A DNA stretch of 64,000 nucleotides from Polia nebulosa (taxonomy: Eukaryota > Arthropoda > Insecta > Lepidoptera > Noctuidae). Positions 9,904 to 21,027 of this stretch are shown one piece after another (the stretch's first letter is position 1; every line of letters begins with the position of its first letter). The notes beneath the pieces are model-generated. The model ran no database searches. It saw only the letters and a list, made by a program, of their open reading frames with translations, and was not told where the DNA came from. The position numbers and the translations under genes were made by a program. The DNA is taken from contig OX589611.1 of NCBI GenBank assembly GCA_951329385.1, positions 10,723,959 through 10,787,958 on the forward strand, in the 5' to 3' direction.

Positions 9904-10358
9904 GCAGCAGTTATACGACTTTTACAGGTTTTTAATTGATCATCACGTCTTAACGACTAGTCTTATTTCTTGGAAAAAAATACATGTTACTTTAGACTAT
10001 TTTCGTCGTAATTTGATCTGAGAATATTTAAAATAATATTTTTAAAACATAGTGTAATTAATTTGTTAAGTTATGTCTAACGCGGATAAAAAATTGAGAA
10101 TTACGCAAAAGTGTACGCAAAGCGTATTTTTATAAAACCTTCACCATTTTAAAGACCATTTAATTATTTATTATTTAAATTAATAGTTTAGGTTTAATAC
10201 CTCTTGTTTTATTTGTAAAAAATTAATAATGCGTCTAATGTCTGACAGCGGTCGTTGATGGGCGAGTACTATTATTGGGTGAACATACGACGCGTTACGT
10301 GAGCTCAACGCAGAACACGCAAGCTAACCACTCAAGGTCGTTGGCAGCTAATAGCGCC
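9904..10358 (-). mobile_element. MITE with TTAA at both ends
   Basis: Flanked by TTAA at 9900-9903 and 10359-10362. Homologous to 38056-38739 and 42306-42713. The ends read gcagcag... and (inverted) ggcgctattagctgc, so terminal inverted repeats are weak. TTAA targeting suggests a piggyBac-type non-autonomous element; this is inference. No reading frame. Confidence 0.6.
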
Positions 10359-10763
10359 TTAATATGATATATCTACAGTATTACCCGCTGCTACTAAAAC
10401 CACATTCTTAGTACGAAACAAGCGTCTTCTATATTAAGTGCGATGCTAAAAGCATGCCGTCTATATAATATAATTGGTTTTGTTTTTACTTACTTTGTTA
10501 ACTGTCTTGCTTATCTTTTATGTTGTGATTTGGAAAACAATTTTATGTTAACTTTCTGTTCGCAGTAAGACAGTGGCTTGTTGCTATGATATTTTTAACA
10601 GTCGTTAATAAGCATTAGTGTTCATTTCAAACAAACAATATTTTGCGTTGAGTGATTTTTATTACGGCAAAACCTATGGGTTCACGTCACCGACGTGTTA
10701 AGCCAAACTGGAGACGCGCAGTTTTCTTTTCTGTCAGAAGTCCTCATGACTGTCTATTTATTT

Positions 10764-10905
10764 AGGGTTCTGTACCCGAAGGGTCCAAACGGAACCCTAT
10801 CGTTGTCACTCAGGTGTCCGTCTTTCTGTCCGTCCGTCCGTCGTCTGTTACAAAATTTTGTTACGAAGAATTTTTATATACCTATTGTTTTTTGTGCTTT
10901 TTAAT
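10764..10905 (+). repeat. GTTCCGTAC-family repeat, truncated
   Basis: Opens tttagggttctgtacccgaa, then gggtccaaacggaaccctat, a gtcc/gtct array and acaaaattttgttacgaaga, as at 31007. The 3' part is lost. Confidence 0.65.
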
Positions 10906-11916
10906 ACCTACCTATGTATAATCTAGGTAATATTGCTGTAATATTTTCTGGTCTTTCTTTCCTAGAACCAAAAAATGTACCTTTATATTATCACTAAACA
11001 TTCGCTATAAAATACAAAATTATAAATTCAAATTCAACTTTATTCTTCACGGCGAAAGAACTTTTCAAGTGGAAACTTTCGAGAAGTGATACCTGAAGGA
11101 TATTACGGAAAAAACTTTGAACCGTTCCTTGTTAAAGTAACCCCAACTTATAGGTAGAATTTAAACTGATGGTTTAGTACCTGGCTAGATGGCTGACTGA
11201 GTAATTGAGTAAACTTTTGAAGGGTTAACTCTAATCTATAACTCTTAGTGTTTGTGTATGATCTATATATTAAAAGCCATAGGGCCGAAATTTCCCTTCA
11301 GCAAAAAAATCTTCAGCAAATAATCTTTTTAAAATTGTACCTACTTTGCCCACTTTCATTATGATCATCATAATTATGTATATAGCCTCCCCTTTTTTCT
11401 GTAATACTTCCCGTTTTCATGTGTTTTTCAGACAGGTCTTTCCCACTTTGACGATATTGTCAAAATAACGCGCATTCCGCCTTGATTTCTTTGACCCAAT
11501 CTGACCAACATTCGGTCAAAACTTTACTCCACTTGTTATGCCTTACAGGTAAAATTAAAACTTATGGCGGATTGGAACACTCCGGGGGTCGCTGCGCAGT
11601 AGCAAATTCATGTGGGCTTAAGGGGTTGGGTACTGCGCAGCGAAACTTGAACTTCACACACGTCATTAACTTTGAAATGAACAACTCGTATAATTATAAG
11701 GAACGCTTGTGCAAAAGGCCTAGCGGTTTAGGCTGAGTCTGTCAATACAGAATTCAAAACAGGAAAACGCGGCAAATTTTTGAATAATAATACTAATAAT
11801 TTCATTTATTTCAGGCTATAAAAGCCCATAAAATTTAAATACATACATTCAAAACTTTAAATTACATTCTTTTATTAAAGGTCAACGCATTGTTGCTATC
11901 TGCTATCCTTCTATTA

Positions 11917-12038
11917 CAAAATGTCTACGTAGGTAGCCGAAATTCCATACTATAACATTATTTGCTTAATAAAATGGGGCTTTAAAAATCCACAAAAAAT
12001 AGACAAAGGACAAAAAATACACAAAGGCTGAATCAGAA
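11917..12038. repeat. Left direct repeat flanking R1-type LINE
   Basis: Matches 12632-12736 at roughly nine bases in ten, including cataacattatttgctt, ggggctttaaaaatccacaa and aaaggctgaatcagaat. It has an extra internal duplication (agacaaaggac / tacacaaagg). It is far longer than an ordinary target duplication. Confidence 0.75.
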
Positions 12039-12631
12039 TACCAGGGCCTGCGGACGGCGAGTAGTGGGTAACTCGCCGTCCGATCAGCACCAGGCCCGAG
12101 AGTTGACGGCGCGTAGTGTTCCACGCCCGCCTCAAAGAGTTGTCAGCAAACACGACGGGGCCCGTCATGGCCGATGCCTGCCCGGGGGTTGAGGACAAAT
12201 TTGAAAGAGTTACCTCGCCCCTGGGCATTCAGGGCAACGGATTGGCCCTCACGGCCCCGGCCGCTACCGCCGCAGGAGGGGCACTAGGTGTAGAATAATC
12301 TCCGGTCACCGTAGACCCGGGCCTGCGGACGTCGAGCAGTGAGTAGCTCGCCGTCCGGTCAGCACCAGGCTCGTGAGTCGACGGCGCGTAGTGTACCACG
12401 CGCGCCTCAGAGCGATGATTGTCAGCCACCACTGACGGGGCCCATCGTGGCCGGTGCCTGCATGCCTAGGGGTAGCGGAAAAATTCTCAACATACGTTAC
12501 CGCACCCCTGGGCACTCAGGCAGGGAAGGAACCGGGATGGGTTTTAGTCAGTAAGAGTCTGACACACCCTCCCGCTCCACCCAGAGCGGGAGAAGTCATT
12601 GGATGATTTAACCAAAAAAATCCTTTTACAT
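12039..12631 (+). mobile_element. R1-type LINE 3' UTR with tandemly doubled unit
   Basis: The only plus-strand copy in the window. It holds two successive units of about 265 bases, each running from gggcctgcggac through gcgcgtagtgt to cacccctgggca-like text. The second unit continues to gagtctgacacaccctcccg, gtcattggatgattta and a short A-run. Other copies have a single unit. The two units differ at many positions, so the duplication is old. Confidence 0.8.
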
Positions 12632-12736
12632 CAAAATTTCTACGTACGTAGCCGAAATTTCATACTATAACATTATTTGCTTCACCAAATGGGGCTTTAA
12701 AAATCCACAAAAAATAGACAAAGGCTGAATCAGAAT
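12632..12736. repeat. Right direct repeat flanking R1-type LINE
   Basis: The second copy of the 11917-12038 sequence, lying just past the LINE A-run. Confidence 0.75.
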
Positions 12737-12744
12737 TTATCCGT

Positions 12745-12905
12745 TCATCAACATTATTTCAGCCGAAAGACGTCAAAAAAGTCGACAATCTCACCCAAGC
12801 CTCGCCACAACGACCAACCTTTCAAGCGCTGCGTCTTCTGGAACTTGCGCGGTTGCCACCCCAAAACCTTAAGCGCTTTATTCACGATCCATCTTGCTGT
12901 ACGTC
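12745..12905 (-). pseudogene. RTE-like LINE C-terminal tail fragment
   Basis: The minus strand reads LKGWSLWRGLGE then a decayed end, followed by cgtctttcggctgaaataat. This matches the tail block gtcgttgtggcgag...cttggg used by RTE-like LINEs. Related fragments lie at 355 and 62718. The upstream frame continues but has no further recognisable LINE text. Confidence 0.6.
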
Positions 12906-13299
12906 CCACTAAGGCCATGCACGATGCAAAAGTACCATGAATAAAACGCTTTACGGGCGCCATCGACCATCCGTTCTGAGAGCAATGTGTCTGCCCACTG
13001 CCACATGAACTTGGAAATTCTTCGGGCTTCTCTTCCAGCACTTTCTCAAGGTCAAAGTCCTTTTCCTCAAAACTCGCAGACAACGTAGGCACAAAACAAA
13101 ACTTCCTCTCGTTAAAAGAAATCATACAATTTTTTATCGTCCAATTATTCAAAGTTCAAAACTTAGTTCGCGAGGTAATTTCCCTCAACTTTTACACGAA
13201 ATAAATTGGATTCTTTTGTCCCTCCGAAATTTTACGTTTTAGGATCTACTTACATAATCTTAGTTTTGAAATTGAAGTTTGGCAATCTAATGTTCTACG

Positions 13300-13700
13300 C
13301 AATGGTGCCGATTCTTTGTGCATAAACTAAACTTAATTTAGGCTATTGCTATCTTTTTCTCTCTATTAAAACAAGAAAGAGACTGACGTAAATTAGAGCC
13401 GTCAAATTTAGTTGAACTGATATTTCCATACAAATTAAGGGTACACGTAAAAACATGTCGACTAAAAACACGGTGAAGCGCAAGGCGTAAACTAGTTTGA
13501 CGTATCTAACTTAGTTCATTGTAATAGCCGTCCTTTTCTCGCACTGCCTTTTACTAAAAGTTTTTTTTTTATTATTGTTGATAGGCACGCGTTTGACCAC
13601 TATCTCACCTGAAGGTAAGCGATGACGTGGTCGAAGATAGCGGTTCTCTAATTTTAGTTTAGTTATTGAACAAGAGAATCGGCACCAATATCTTAGCGTG
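13300..13700 (+). repeat. Dispersed repeat, inverted copy at 46805-47165
   Basis: Shared blocks on the opposite strand at 46805 include aggctattgctatctttttc, tccatacaaattaagggtac, cgtaaactagtttgacg and gtccttttctcgcactgcct. A LINE tail at 13561-13645 interrupts this copy. No coding capacity. Confidence 0.75.
13561..13645 (-). mobile_element. Short LINE 3' tail (caaacgcgtgcc type)
   Basis: A T-run, then attgttgataggcacgcgtt and gaccactatctcacctgaag, interrupts a repeat that is continuous at 46805-47165. The same tail with a clear target duplication is at 59585-59723. Confidence 0.7.
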
Positions 13701-13827
13701 GTTTAATAAGAATTTCCATTTATTGGATCCATCAGACTAAGGCCAGACGAAGTTGGTGGGACCTTGGGCTCTAGACAAGTGACATTCTATCAGAGATATA
13801 CTGAAAATGTCTTTAAAAAAAATTATT

Positions 13828-14008
13828 TGTGCAGCAGTGGTTGAACGTTCGGCTGCTGCGCTGCGTGTCGCGGGTTCCATTCCTGCACTGAAAAAAAAAA
13901 TATTGTATGGCCTACAGCTAGTTGTTCCGGGTCTGGGTGTCTTGTGTATGTGAGTTTACATGTTTGTAACGCACCCTCGATACTGGAGTAATTCCTAGTG
14001 CGGAGCAA
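13828..14008 (+). repeat. tRNA-like SINE
   Basis: The head gcagcagtggttgaacg resembles a tRNA A box, and gcgggttccattcctgc resembles a B box (one base from consensus). They are followed by an A-run and a conserved body ending gagtaattcctagtgcggag. The body's tail recurs at 177-262. Confidence 0.6.
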
Positions 14009-14009
14009 C

Positions 14010-14345
14010 GTTTATTACCCGACTGCGTGACGCAAGGGAGGTTAATGTGTTTATCAGCCTATGTATGTAAGAATGTTTGTTCCTTTGTGGCACTTTAGAG
14101 ACCAAACGCGTGGGCCGATTTTGATTATTCTTACGTCAATTGATTCGTCTTAATCTTGCAAGTGTTACTAAAGGCATGACAAAATTCAATATGGCGACCA
14201 CCAAACGCCATATTGTAAAAAGAAAAAAATGAATGTCGACGAACTATATTTTGTGGGGTATTAAAACAAAGGATTCGAGGAGGCGATTCCAAAAATATAA
14301 CTCACTACAATGTAGATTTTTTTTCTAAAATAAGTAAATTTAATA
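14010..14345 (+). repeat. Dispersed repeat, inverted copy at 37290-37620
   Basis: Matching blocks (opposite strand at 37290) include cctatgtatgtaagaatgtt, cgtcaattgattcgtcttaa, atatggcgaccaccaaacgc and gattcgaggaggcgattcc. It starts at gactgcgtgacgcaagg. Confidence 0.75.
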
Positions 14346-14384
14346 TTTTTAAAAAGAAAAAGAAGATTATATTACTAAGTCTCC

Positions 14385-14758
14385 GCTGTCCGTCCGCCCG
14401 TCCATCTGTCAGCGGGCTGTATCTCATGATTCGTAATTTATTTATTTATTTATAAACGGTACAGTTACAGAATACAGACCAAATTGTGATTAGGATTACT
14501 TTTACTTGATAACATTTTTAAATCTGCACTCCAATGTGATAGGTAGACAGTTGAAATTTTCACAGAATGTGTATTTCTGTTGCCGCTAAAACAACAAATA
14601 ATTAAAATTTAAAAGGGCTCCCCTACTAGAAACGTATTTTTTTGGCTTTTTATGATCGATCTTAATAATGGATAATGGCAACAAGTAGACGCGTATAATC
14701 TTTTAACATGGTACGGAAACCCTTCATTTGCGAGTCCGACTCGCACTTGGCCGGTTTT
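14385..14758 (+). repeat. GTTCCGTAC-family repeat with internal insertion
   Basis: Reads tactaagtctccgctgtccg, ctgtatctcatgattcg, tagacagttgaaattttcac, then ggtacggaaacccttc and gagtccgactcgcacttggc at the 3' end. About 100 bases starting tttatttatttataaacggt appear inserted after tgattcgtaa, probably a LINE tail. Confidence 0.7.
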
Positions 14759-14815
14759 CTCTATCCATTTAATTTGCAATCAGTCTCCAGACTTTAAGCC
14801 ATTTTTCCAGACTTT

Positions 14816-15085
14816 GATCGGACGGCGAGCTACCCATTACTCGCCGTCCGCAGGCCCGGGTCTACGGTAGCCGGAGATCGTCTCGCGACGTCCTACACCT
14901 ACGCAGGGCGTCTCCTGAGGCGGCTGCTGCTGCGGGCGTGAGAGCGACTCTGTTGTTGAGCCTCCCTCACCCGTTCCGCCTCCTCTTTCGTGAGCATTAA
15001 TGCTTCGCAGAAGGAGGAGACTGCGTCCCATTCCCTCTCGCTCCGTACCAAGGCCTAGACCAGGGCCTCCACGAGGACACGGCGC
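14816..15085 (-). pseudogene. R1-type LINE: end of reverse transcriptase ORF plus 3' UTR
   Basis: The longest coding remnant of the R1-type family here. On the minus strand one frame reads RSEREWDAVSSFCEAL, TKEEAERVREAQQQ and RLRRRPA, then stop. That is the arginine-rich C-terminus usual for R1-clade polymerases. The 3' UTR block with the inverted repeat ggacggcgag...ctcgccgtcc follows. It lacks the 3' terminal block and A-tail, so it is truncated at both ends. Confidence 0.7.
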
Positions 15086-15089
15086 GCGG

Positions 15090-16735
15090 TGAGTAGCGTG
15101 ACGGCTGACAGGACAGAATGGAAGAAAAAAAGTAACATGGGGATGATAAATATAGAAATGTGGATGTTCGATGTTGATACGACTATTTTTCATGGATAAT
15201 GTTTTCGTGAGCATGCATGCAGAACATTTTCTTGATGTTAAATGGTGTTAATTTTAATGCTCTGTAATACATCTTGTTTTATCTTGTACAGTGTTAAGCA
15301 CCAGATTCTGTATTTAGTTACTGAATACAATGGATACAGTTCTCTCACTTAAGAGCAGAAGCAAGAGCTTTAGATTTTAACTTAATGAATTTCTAACCAT
15401 TTTGTTGGCGAGAAATACTGTCGAGTTAGGACCTAGGGGTGACAAACTTTTTGAACATATTTTAAATAAATAATGAATTATCTTTTTCCACGATTCCAAG
15501 GCCTATTTAACAATGACCGTACCATTTTTGGGATAAATTGTTATTCTTAAAGGCACTCAATGATAGCTATCAATCAATTAATGATTTTCCCCCAAAAACG
15601 ATCTTTATTAAAAATTTATTTATTTACGATACACCCCTGTGTTTCAGTCACAAATACTCATGTGTGCACCCAACTCAATTGGTCCAGTAGATTGGGAGAA
15701 AATTGGCTGTGACAGACGGATAGACAGTTACACGAGTGATCCTATAAGAGTTAAATTTTTACAATTCGAATGTTCGGGACCCTCAAAAATCCAAAATGCT
15801 CCAATCAATCAATCAATGCTAAAATAAGAAATTTATGTTTAACGTTTATAATGAATAATAATCACAGATAATACATAAAGAATCCTGCAGATAGGCTTCA
15901 TATAAATTTTTATACCTAATTTAAAGCAGCTTTACCTACAACACATAGAATAATGTCTTAGGAAGCACAAAATCGCTTCGTTATCGCGTTGAACCTGTCT
16001 TTCAGTCTTCATTTAGACGTTTGCATTTTTTCCTCGTCAGATAATGCTTTTATTTTTGATATAACCGGCCACTGATATCTCAAGGTTGGCATCCCTACCC
16101 ATAGCCATTATTTGTGGCATTTCCTCTCGTACAAAGGGTGCTGTCCCGGCTTACACATTGTTGCGGTCAGCTCCCGAAACGTAATTCTTTCTACTGTCCT
16201 TCCTAAGTTATGGCGACCGAATCTCTTTTTGATTTTGTTCCGTTCAAGGGATATTTTGTTTCTGAAACGGGCTGGATAGAATGTGGAATAACAATTGACA
16301 TAACGCTTGCATCACACCTATAAAAAAGGCACTGGTGTATTTAAACAGTTATGGAAGCATTAAACGAGTTTGCCGATTACACCGTTTTATACCATGTCAG
16401 TACCATGATCACACCATGATCGTACTAGGAACGTGTCAAGCAAAAAAATATTCTTGGTAATTAAAAATATGAGACATTGCCCACTAGTCCGACCCATCAC
16501 CGACCAACACCGTTGCGTATAACGCACGTAGCTAATCGGCACCGACAAAATTATGTATTATGTATGCATGCCAAACTGGTCGGCACAGGGTGGAGAAACG
16601 GTGTGACCGTTATGCCCGGGTATGATACGCTGTATATACGTTCTAGTGCATGTGCGGATTTTTGAATGTGATATTATTATGACCTCCAATTTTAAGTAGG
16701 TAACTGGCCCTTTCACAGTCTGTTCAGGGATCAGC
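15090..16735. other. Anonymous stretch, no gene seen
   Basis: AT-rich sequence without splice-bounded frames or a repeat I can name. It includes a ccaatcaatcaatcaatgct microsatellite near 15799. Confidence 0.4.
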
Positions 16736-16899
16736 CTTTTTTTTGCGGTGGTGGGAAATCACCCATTGACTTCTCCCACTCTGGGTGGAGCGGGAGGGCG
16801 TGTCAGACTTTTACTGAGTAAAACCCACCCCTGTTTCTTCAGTTGCCTGAGTGCTAAGGACCGGGCCGGGCGAACTCTATTTGGAATTTATCCGCGACC
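16736..16899 (-). mobile_element. R1-type LINE 3' tail, 12-bp TSD
   Basis: The T-run and family text lie between tcagggatcagc (16724-16735) and tcagggatgagc (16900-16911), one mismatch. Confidence 0.85.
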
Positions 16900-16900
16900 T

Positions 16901-16982
16901 CAGGGATGAGCGCACAGACGCACAGACGTGACGTTGCACAGAGAAACACCCTCTGTGCAACGCCTGTTAGGGCTCATCCCTG
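16901..16982. repeat. Nested palindrome
   Basis: An outer stem cagggatgagc / gctcatccctg encloses an inner stem gttgcacagag / ctctgtgcaac. The left outer arm coincides with the target duplication of the LINE to its left. Confidence 0.7.
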
Positions 16983-16989
16983 GAGTGAT

Positions 16990-17110
16990 CTTTCAAGAGG
17001 TAACGTGGCCTCGTTAATGTGCTGACGGTGATCACTGAAGTGGTTATAGTGAGGTATGAATCCCACTCTCCCAGGTCTTTTCCTCAAAATTCCAGATGCC
17101 TTTTGAACGT
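16990..17110 (+). repeat. Dispersed repeat related to 50060-50110
   Basis: The order gatcactgaagtggttatag, gaggtatgaatcccac, ccaggtcttttcc is repeated at 50055-50115 as gatcaccagggtggttttag, gaggtaagaatctcac, cctggtctttcccc. Confidence 0.55.
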
Positions 17111-17129
17111 TTTCCAGAATAACAAAAAA

Positions 17130-17360
17130 AATCAGACTTCGTGCATTTATGGTTCCGTGCCAAATATACTTTTGACTATTTGTATGGCTTTTGGTCAACA
17201 AGGTACTTATACTGTGAAAATTTGAAGACTGTAGCTCCAACCGATTGGCTGTAAAACCTGTGTGACCGACGATGGACAGACAGACAGACGGAAACGAGAG
17301 TTAGTTTTTAGGATTCCGTATCCGAAGGGTTGGAGATTTCGGATATAGAACCCTAAAAAC
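17130..17360 (-). repeat. GTTCCGTAC-family repeat
   Basis: A reverse-strand copy: tttgtatggcttttggtcaa, gaagactgtagctccaaccg, a gacagacagacagacgg array and tccgtatccgaagggt. Confidence 0.7.
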
Positions 17361-17731
17361 TGGCACATTTTTTTTTAACAGACATTTGAAGTTGAAACTG
17401 TATAAACTTGATTTGAGAAAAACCATAAAAAAAATAAAAAGGAAAGAAATTTTTGCTTAAATTCATTCCTTTTATTTTCCACATATTATAACCCAGGCCG
17501 TAAAGTACTATTAAAATCTAATATGAGTGTTACTATCCACACTGACCTACACTAGCCTAAGGGTCCTACCCAAACCAGATGCGTTCCACCAAGGGACCGC
17601 CTAATAAATGATGTGTTACAAACTTTGTTCTTCGTAACATGTGGCCAACATGCCAACATAGTTATCTGAGTAACACAACTTTGTGGCGGATTTTAGAGTA
17701 ATTAAATATTATGTAGGTTGGTAGGTAGTTG

Positions 17732-17885
17732 CTCGTGGCTAAAGTAATAACAGCCGCACGGGTCGATTCATCAGGTGAATCTACGCTTGCCGGGATTGGT
17801 CCATGGATGGGTGACCATCTTTACATACCGAGACTCCTCCGTGCCTCGGAAAGCATGTTAAGCCGTTGATCCCGGCTATCGCGCC
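17732..17885 (+). mobile_element. 5S-rRNA-like SINE, 3'-truncated
   Basis: Contains gctcgtggctaaagtaataa, then the 5S-like block tccatggatgggtgaccatc and gcatgttaagccgttgatcc. The body and tail past the first 150 bases are missing. Confidence 0.8.
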
Positions 17886-17899
17886 TAGCCTGAGGGCGT

Positions 17900-18140
17900 C
17901 CTTTTTAGGGTTCCATACCAGAAGGGTTCAAACGGAGCCCTGTTGCTGTCACTCACGTGTCCATCTGTCTGTCTGTCCGTCGTCTGTCACACAGGTTTTA
18001 CAGCCAATCGGTTGGAGCTACAGTCTTCAAATTTTCAAGTACAAGCATCTTGTTGACCTAAAGCCATACAAATAGTGTAAAATACATTTGGTACGGAACT
18101 CTAAATGTGTGAAGTCAGACACGCATTTGGCCAGTTTTTA
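17900..18140 (+). repeat. GTTCCGTAC-family repeat
   Basis: Runs tttttagggttccataccag, ctgtctgtctgtccgtcgtc, cagccaatcggttggagcta to ggtacggaactctaaatgtg and acacgcatttggccagtttt. It shows an intact order for the family. Confidence 0.7.
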
Positions 18141-18235
18141 ATATTTTTTTAATCCTTATCAATTGACTATTCTAGAACCCGAATCTAGTCTTAACTCAAA
18201 AACCCATTACTGGACCCTTTTTGAATGGATGCCTA

Positions 18236-19926
18236 GGGGAAAGTGGTCACCATTCGTACGCGAGGCACATTCGTACAGTTAGTATAACAGAAAAACTGAA
18301 CGACATACAAACACGCCTTTGCTTGTGTGCATAGACATACCGGCCGTCATTGTTGCTAGCGAAGTGTCGCGCCAGTCGCAGGACGGTGTATCGGCTGACA
18401 AGATGTAACGTGTTTTCGGGCGCGGTGAGTAAATTTTTTTCCTAAGTTTAATTCGCAATTGTTAGTAGAATTGTTACGTTTTTGACAAAATGGTGATGAT
18501 TAATTAATGTTAACATTGTTTATTTTGAACTTTAATTGTCATATTTCTCAAACTAAAATAGAATTTGTATAAAGTGGTATATTAATTTTGTAGGTGTGCA
18601 GTGGGGTGCATTCGGACAGCCAAATAGGGGGCACATTCGTACGCGTACGAATGCTTCCCTTTAGATTTTATTAACCACCAAAACATCAATATTACATTTT
18701 TATGAAATAAAATAAGTATAGAAACCTTTTAATATTAGCGTTCAGACAACACAACAACATATTTTTCCTTTTATGAAGCATTTTACTTCTTACAAAATGA
18801 AATATATAAACCTTATAATTAATATTTTATTGCAGAATCGTGGTGCGAAAATATAAAAAAGGGTGGTCAAGAGGTGGATGAAGAGTCCACGAAATTAGCG
18901 ATTGATGACGTAATTCAAGGACGGTTGTCGTATAGGAAAGCCAGCCATTCAGAGGATTGTGAAGGATCGCAATTTAGCTTGCGGGAGAGTTCAACATATC
19001 CAATCGATTTCGAAGTGGACGAAGAGACTGATGATCGTAGCATCAATGATAATTTAGATGTGACACCAGAGAAAATCAAAGATAATTGTTTTGTTTTGGT
19101 AAAGTTTGAAAAAAAGACTTCTGTTGTTTATTACGTTGCAAAAGTTCTCAGTCATTATTCGGGTACAGAGCTGAAAATATCTTATCTTAGGAAGAAACCG
19201 GGATCATCATGGTCATTCTTTTTCCCTGATATATGTAAAAGACACACACTCTGTATATCAGCGATGTCGCCATGAACCTCCCTGATCCACAACAAAGAGC
19301 GGGCTGTACAGCTAGAATGGCTAGACTTTTTACTTTTGCAGTTAATTAAAATAATTATAATGAGCAATAACTTCCAAACTAACAACCAAATGTATGATTA
19401 CCTACTTTAAGTTTAAATTGTCAAAGACTGTACAACAATCTCATAAAAAATGATTGTAAAAATCTCATTTAGACTGATTGTAAAGCTTAGAATTATCAAT
19501 AAGTAAACTAAGGATGAACGATTGATTTTTTGTTATTTTTCTAAAGAAAAATTTATCGACTATGAGTCAAGCCCAATATTATTAAGTTAGTTCTTTGATA
19601 AATAAATACTTTTATAGTAATTAATAAAAATTTAACGACTTTAATAGGGTTTTTAATTACCCTGTATCAATCTACCCCATGGCGTATGAAAGTACCCCAC
19701 CTACTGTACGTACGTACCTCGTGCGTGGGGTACGTTCGTACAAATATCATATGGTAGAAAAATGACTATAACTTTTTAACCTTTTCACATAATAGTTTCG
19801 GACTTTTTTATAACAAACTACAATATTTTTGTTACACTTAGGCACATAAACTAGATAAATTCGACAATTAATCATAAAATAAAAAAATAAAATCTGAAAT
19901 GTGTACGAAGGGTAACCACTTTCCCC
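18236..19926 (+). mobile_element. Pogo/Psq-like DNA transposon relic, TA target, 26-bp TIRs
   Basis: The ends match inverted at 23 of 26 positions: ggggaaagtggtcaccattc on the left and ggggaaagtggttacccttc read from the right. TA flanks both ends (18234-18235, 19927-19928). The motif cattcgtacg recurs near both ends (about 18252, 18268, 18609, 18632, 18643 and 19690-19740), as transposase-binding repeats often do. The only reading frame joins the start and end of a pogo-like transposase, so the catalytic middle is gone. Confidence 0.85.
18840..19349 (+). pseudogene. Internally deleted pogo/Jerky-like transposase
   Basis: After an acceptor-like ttattgcag the frame begins VRKYKKGWSRGG with GTG where the start ATG is expected. 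A one-base shift near 18875 leads into DEESTKLAIDDVIQGRLSYR, the first half of a Psq-type helix-turn-helix. The DNA-binding remainder and the DDE domain are missing. The frame passes through an acidic stretch (residues about 30-75) to a C-terminal module FVLVKFEKK...YYVAKVLSHY...SYLRKKPGSS. A second shift near 19235 gives YISDVAMNLPDPQQ and a stop at 19347. The module resembles C-terminal extensions of insect pogo-like genes as I recall them. Not functional. Confidence 0.65.
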
Positions 19927-20140
19927 TACATATATTTATGTAATGACTAACATAAGAACACCGTCAGAACGTCCCTTCCACTGTAACAATTAAAAATAGA
20001 ATAAATTTAGATTCGTGGAATGAAGCGTAATTTTGCGAGTTGACAGATGACAGTTTGACGTTTTTCTTTTCTCCAACTTGATCTGCAACGAGTCTGTCTA
20101 AGAAATTTTATTTATTGAAAAAAACTACTTAAAAGCACCT

Positions 20141-20206
20141 AATGGTGGCTCGAGGTGTAAAAGGGACCAGAGTCAAGTTCAAATGCTGTAAGCATAAGAA
20201 TGTGGG
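20141..20206 (+). other. Possible short first coding exon
   Basis: Starts near ctaATGGTGGC and reads MVARGVKGTRVKFKCCKHKN, then GR and a strong donor-like gtaagt at 20213. I do not recognise the peptide and find no downstream exon. It may be chance. Confidence 0.2.
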
Positions 20207-20916
20207 ACGATGTAAGTAGTCTTTTTGGGTTTTTTTTCTGTACTGACGCTGAGTCTTAAGCATGGCATTTGGAGTCTTACCGAAGTGTTCTCTTGTCGAC
20301 AGAGTCCTACTTTAACCTTTAATTATATAGGAAGGAACAATATAAAATGGTCGGATCATAAACTTCACTATGTTTTGGAAGAACAATGCGGCCTTAGCAA
20401 AAGGGTTTCGAACACAAGCGTCCACGTGTCCAGAGTTGACTAAGGTTTAATGACCACTGCTTGGATACTGTTTGAGGATCTCATTACTGGACCTATAATC
20501 TTCGATCTTCGAACGATAGGGTAATGAGTGTTTCATCATAAATTGTAAGTTCAACATACAATTTTCTGTAAACTGAGTGCTCTCTTGTGTGATGCAGTGT
20601 TAGCAATAAATGTGATATATGTGAAGACCAAATATAAGGACTCTTATTTACTGCATACACACCTCATGAAATAAACCCGAAGATAGGTAACCAGGGTCTC
20701 ATGCCATAAGATATCTCTGACGCTAGCCGGTGGAAGAAATATTTCTTTACACCACCTCGTAACCTAAGGAGAATAATTATTGTCTTTTTCTGAAATTTTC
20801 AGTCATTGAAAAACTGGCAAATTTTTCAATGACTGATGATTGATTGAATTGATTGTTCTGATTTTTTTTTTTTTTTTTGGCTGCTGGTTTAGGGCACTAT
20901 TTTCTTGAAAAACTGG

Positions 20917-21027
20917 CCAAGTGCGAGTTGGACTGGTGCACAAAGAGTGCCGCACCATTATCGGACAGACAGCGGAGTCTTAGTAATAGGGTCCCGTTTT
21001 ACCCTTTGGGTACGGAACCCTAAAAAA
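20917..21027 (-). repeat. GTTCCGTAC-family repeat, short deletion form
   Basis: Runs from ctggccaagtgcgagttgga to tttgggtacggaaccctaaa with the middle deleted, so both family ends are close together. Confidence 0.7.

Noticed and set aside
10359..10362. piggyBac transposase gene near TTAA sites
   Set aside because: No transposase frame is found; only short non-coding elements border TTAA.
12229..12554. Several overlapping GC-rich frames on both strands
   Set aside because: GC-rich LINE 3' UTR with few stop codons; frames are not conserved between the two tandem units.
13828..13900. Possible tRNA gene
   Set aside because: A- and B-box-like words are present but no cloverleaf with a 7-bp acceptor stem can be drawn, and it continues into a repeat body; treated as a SINE.
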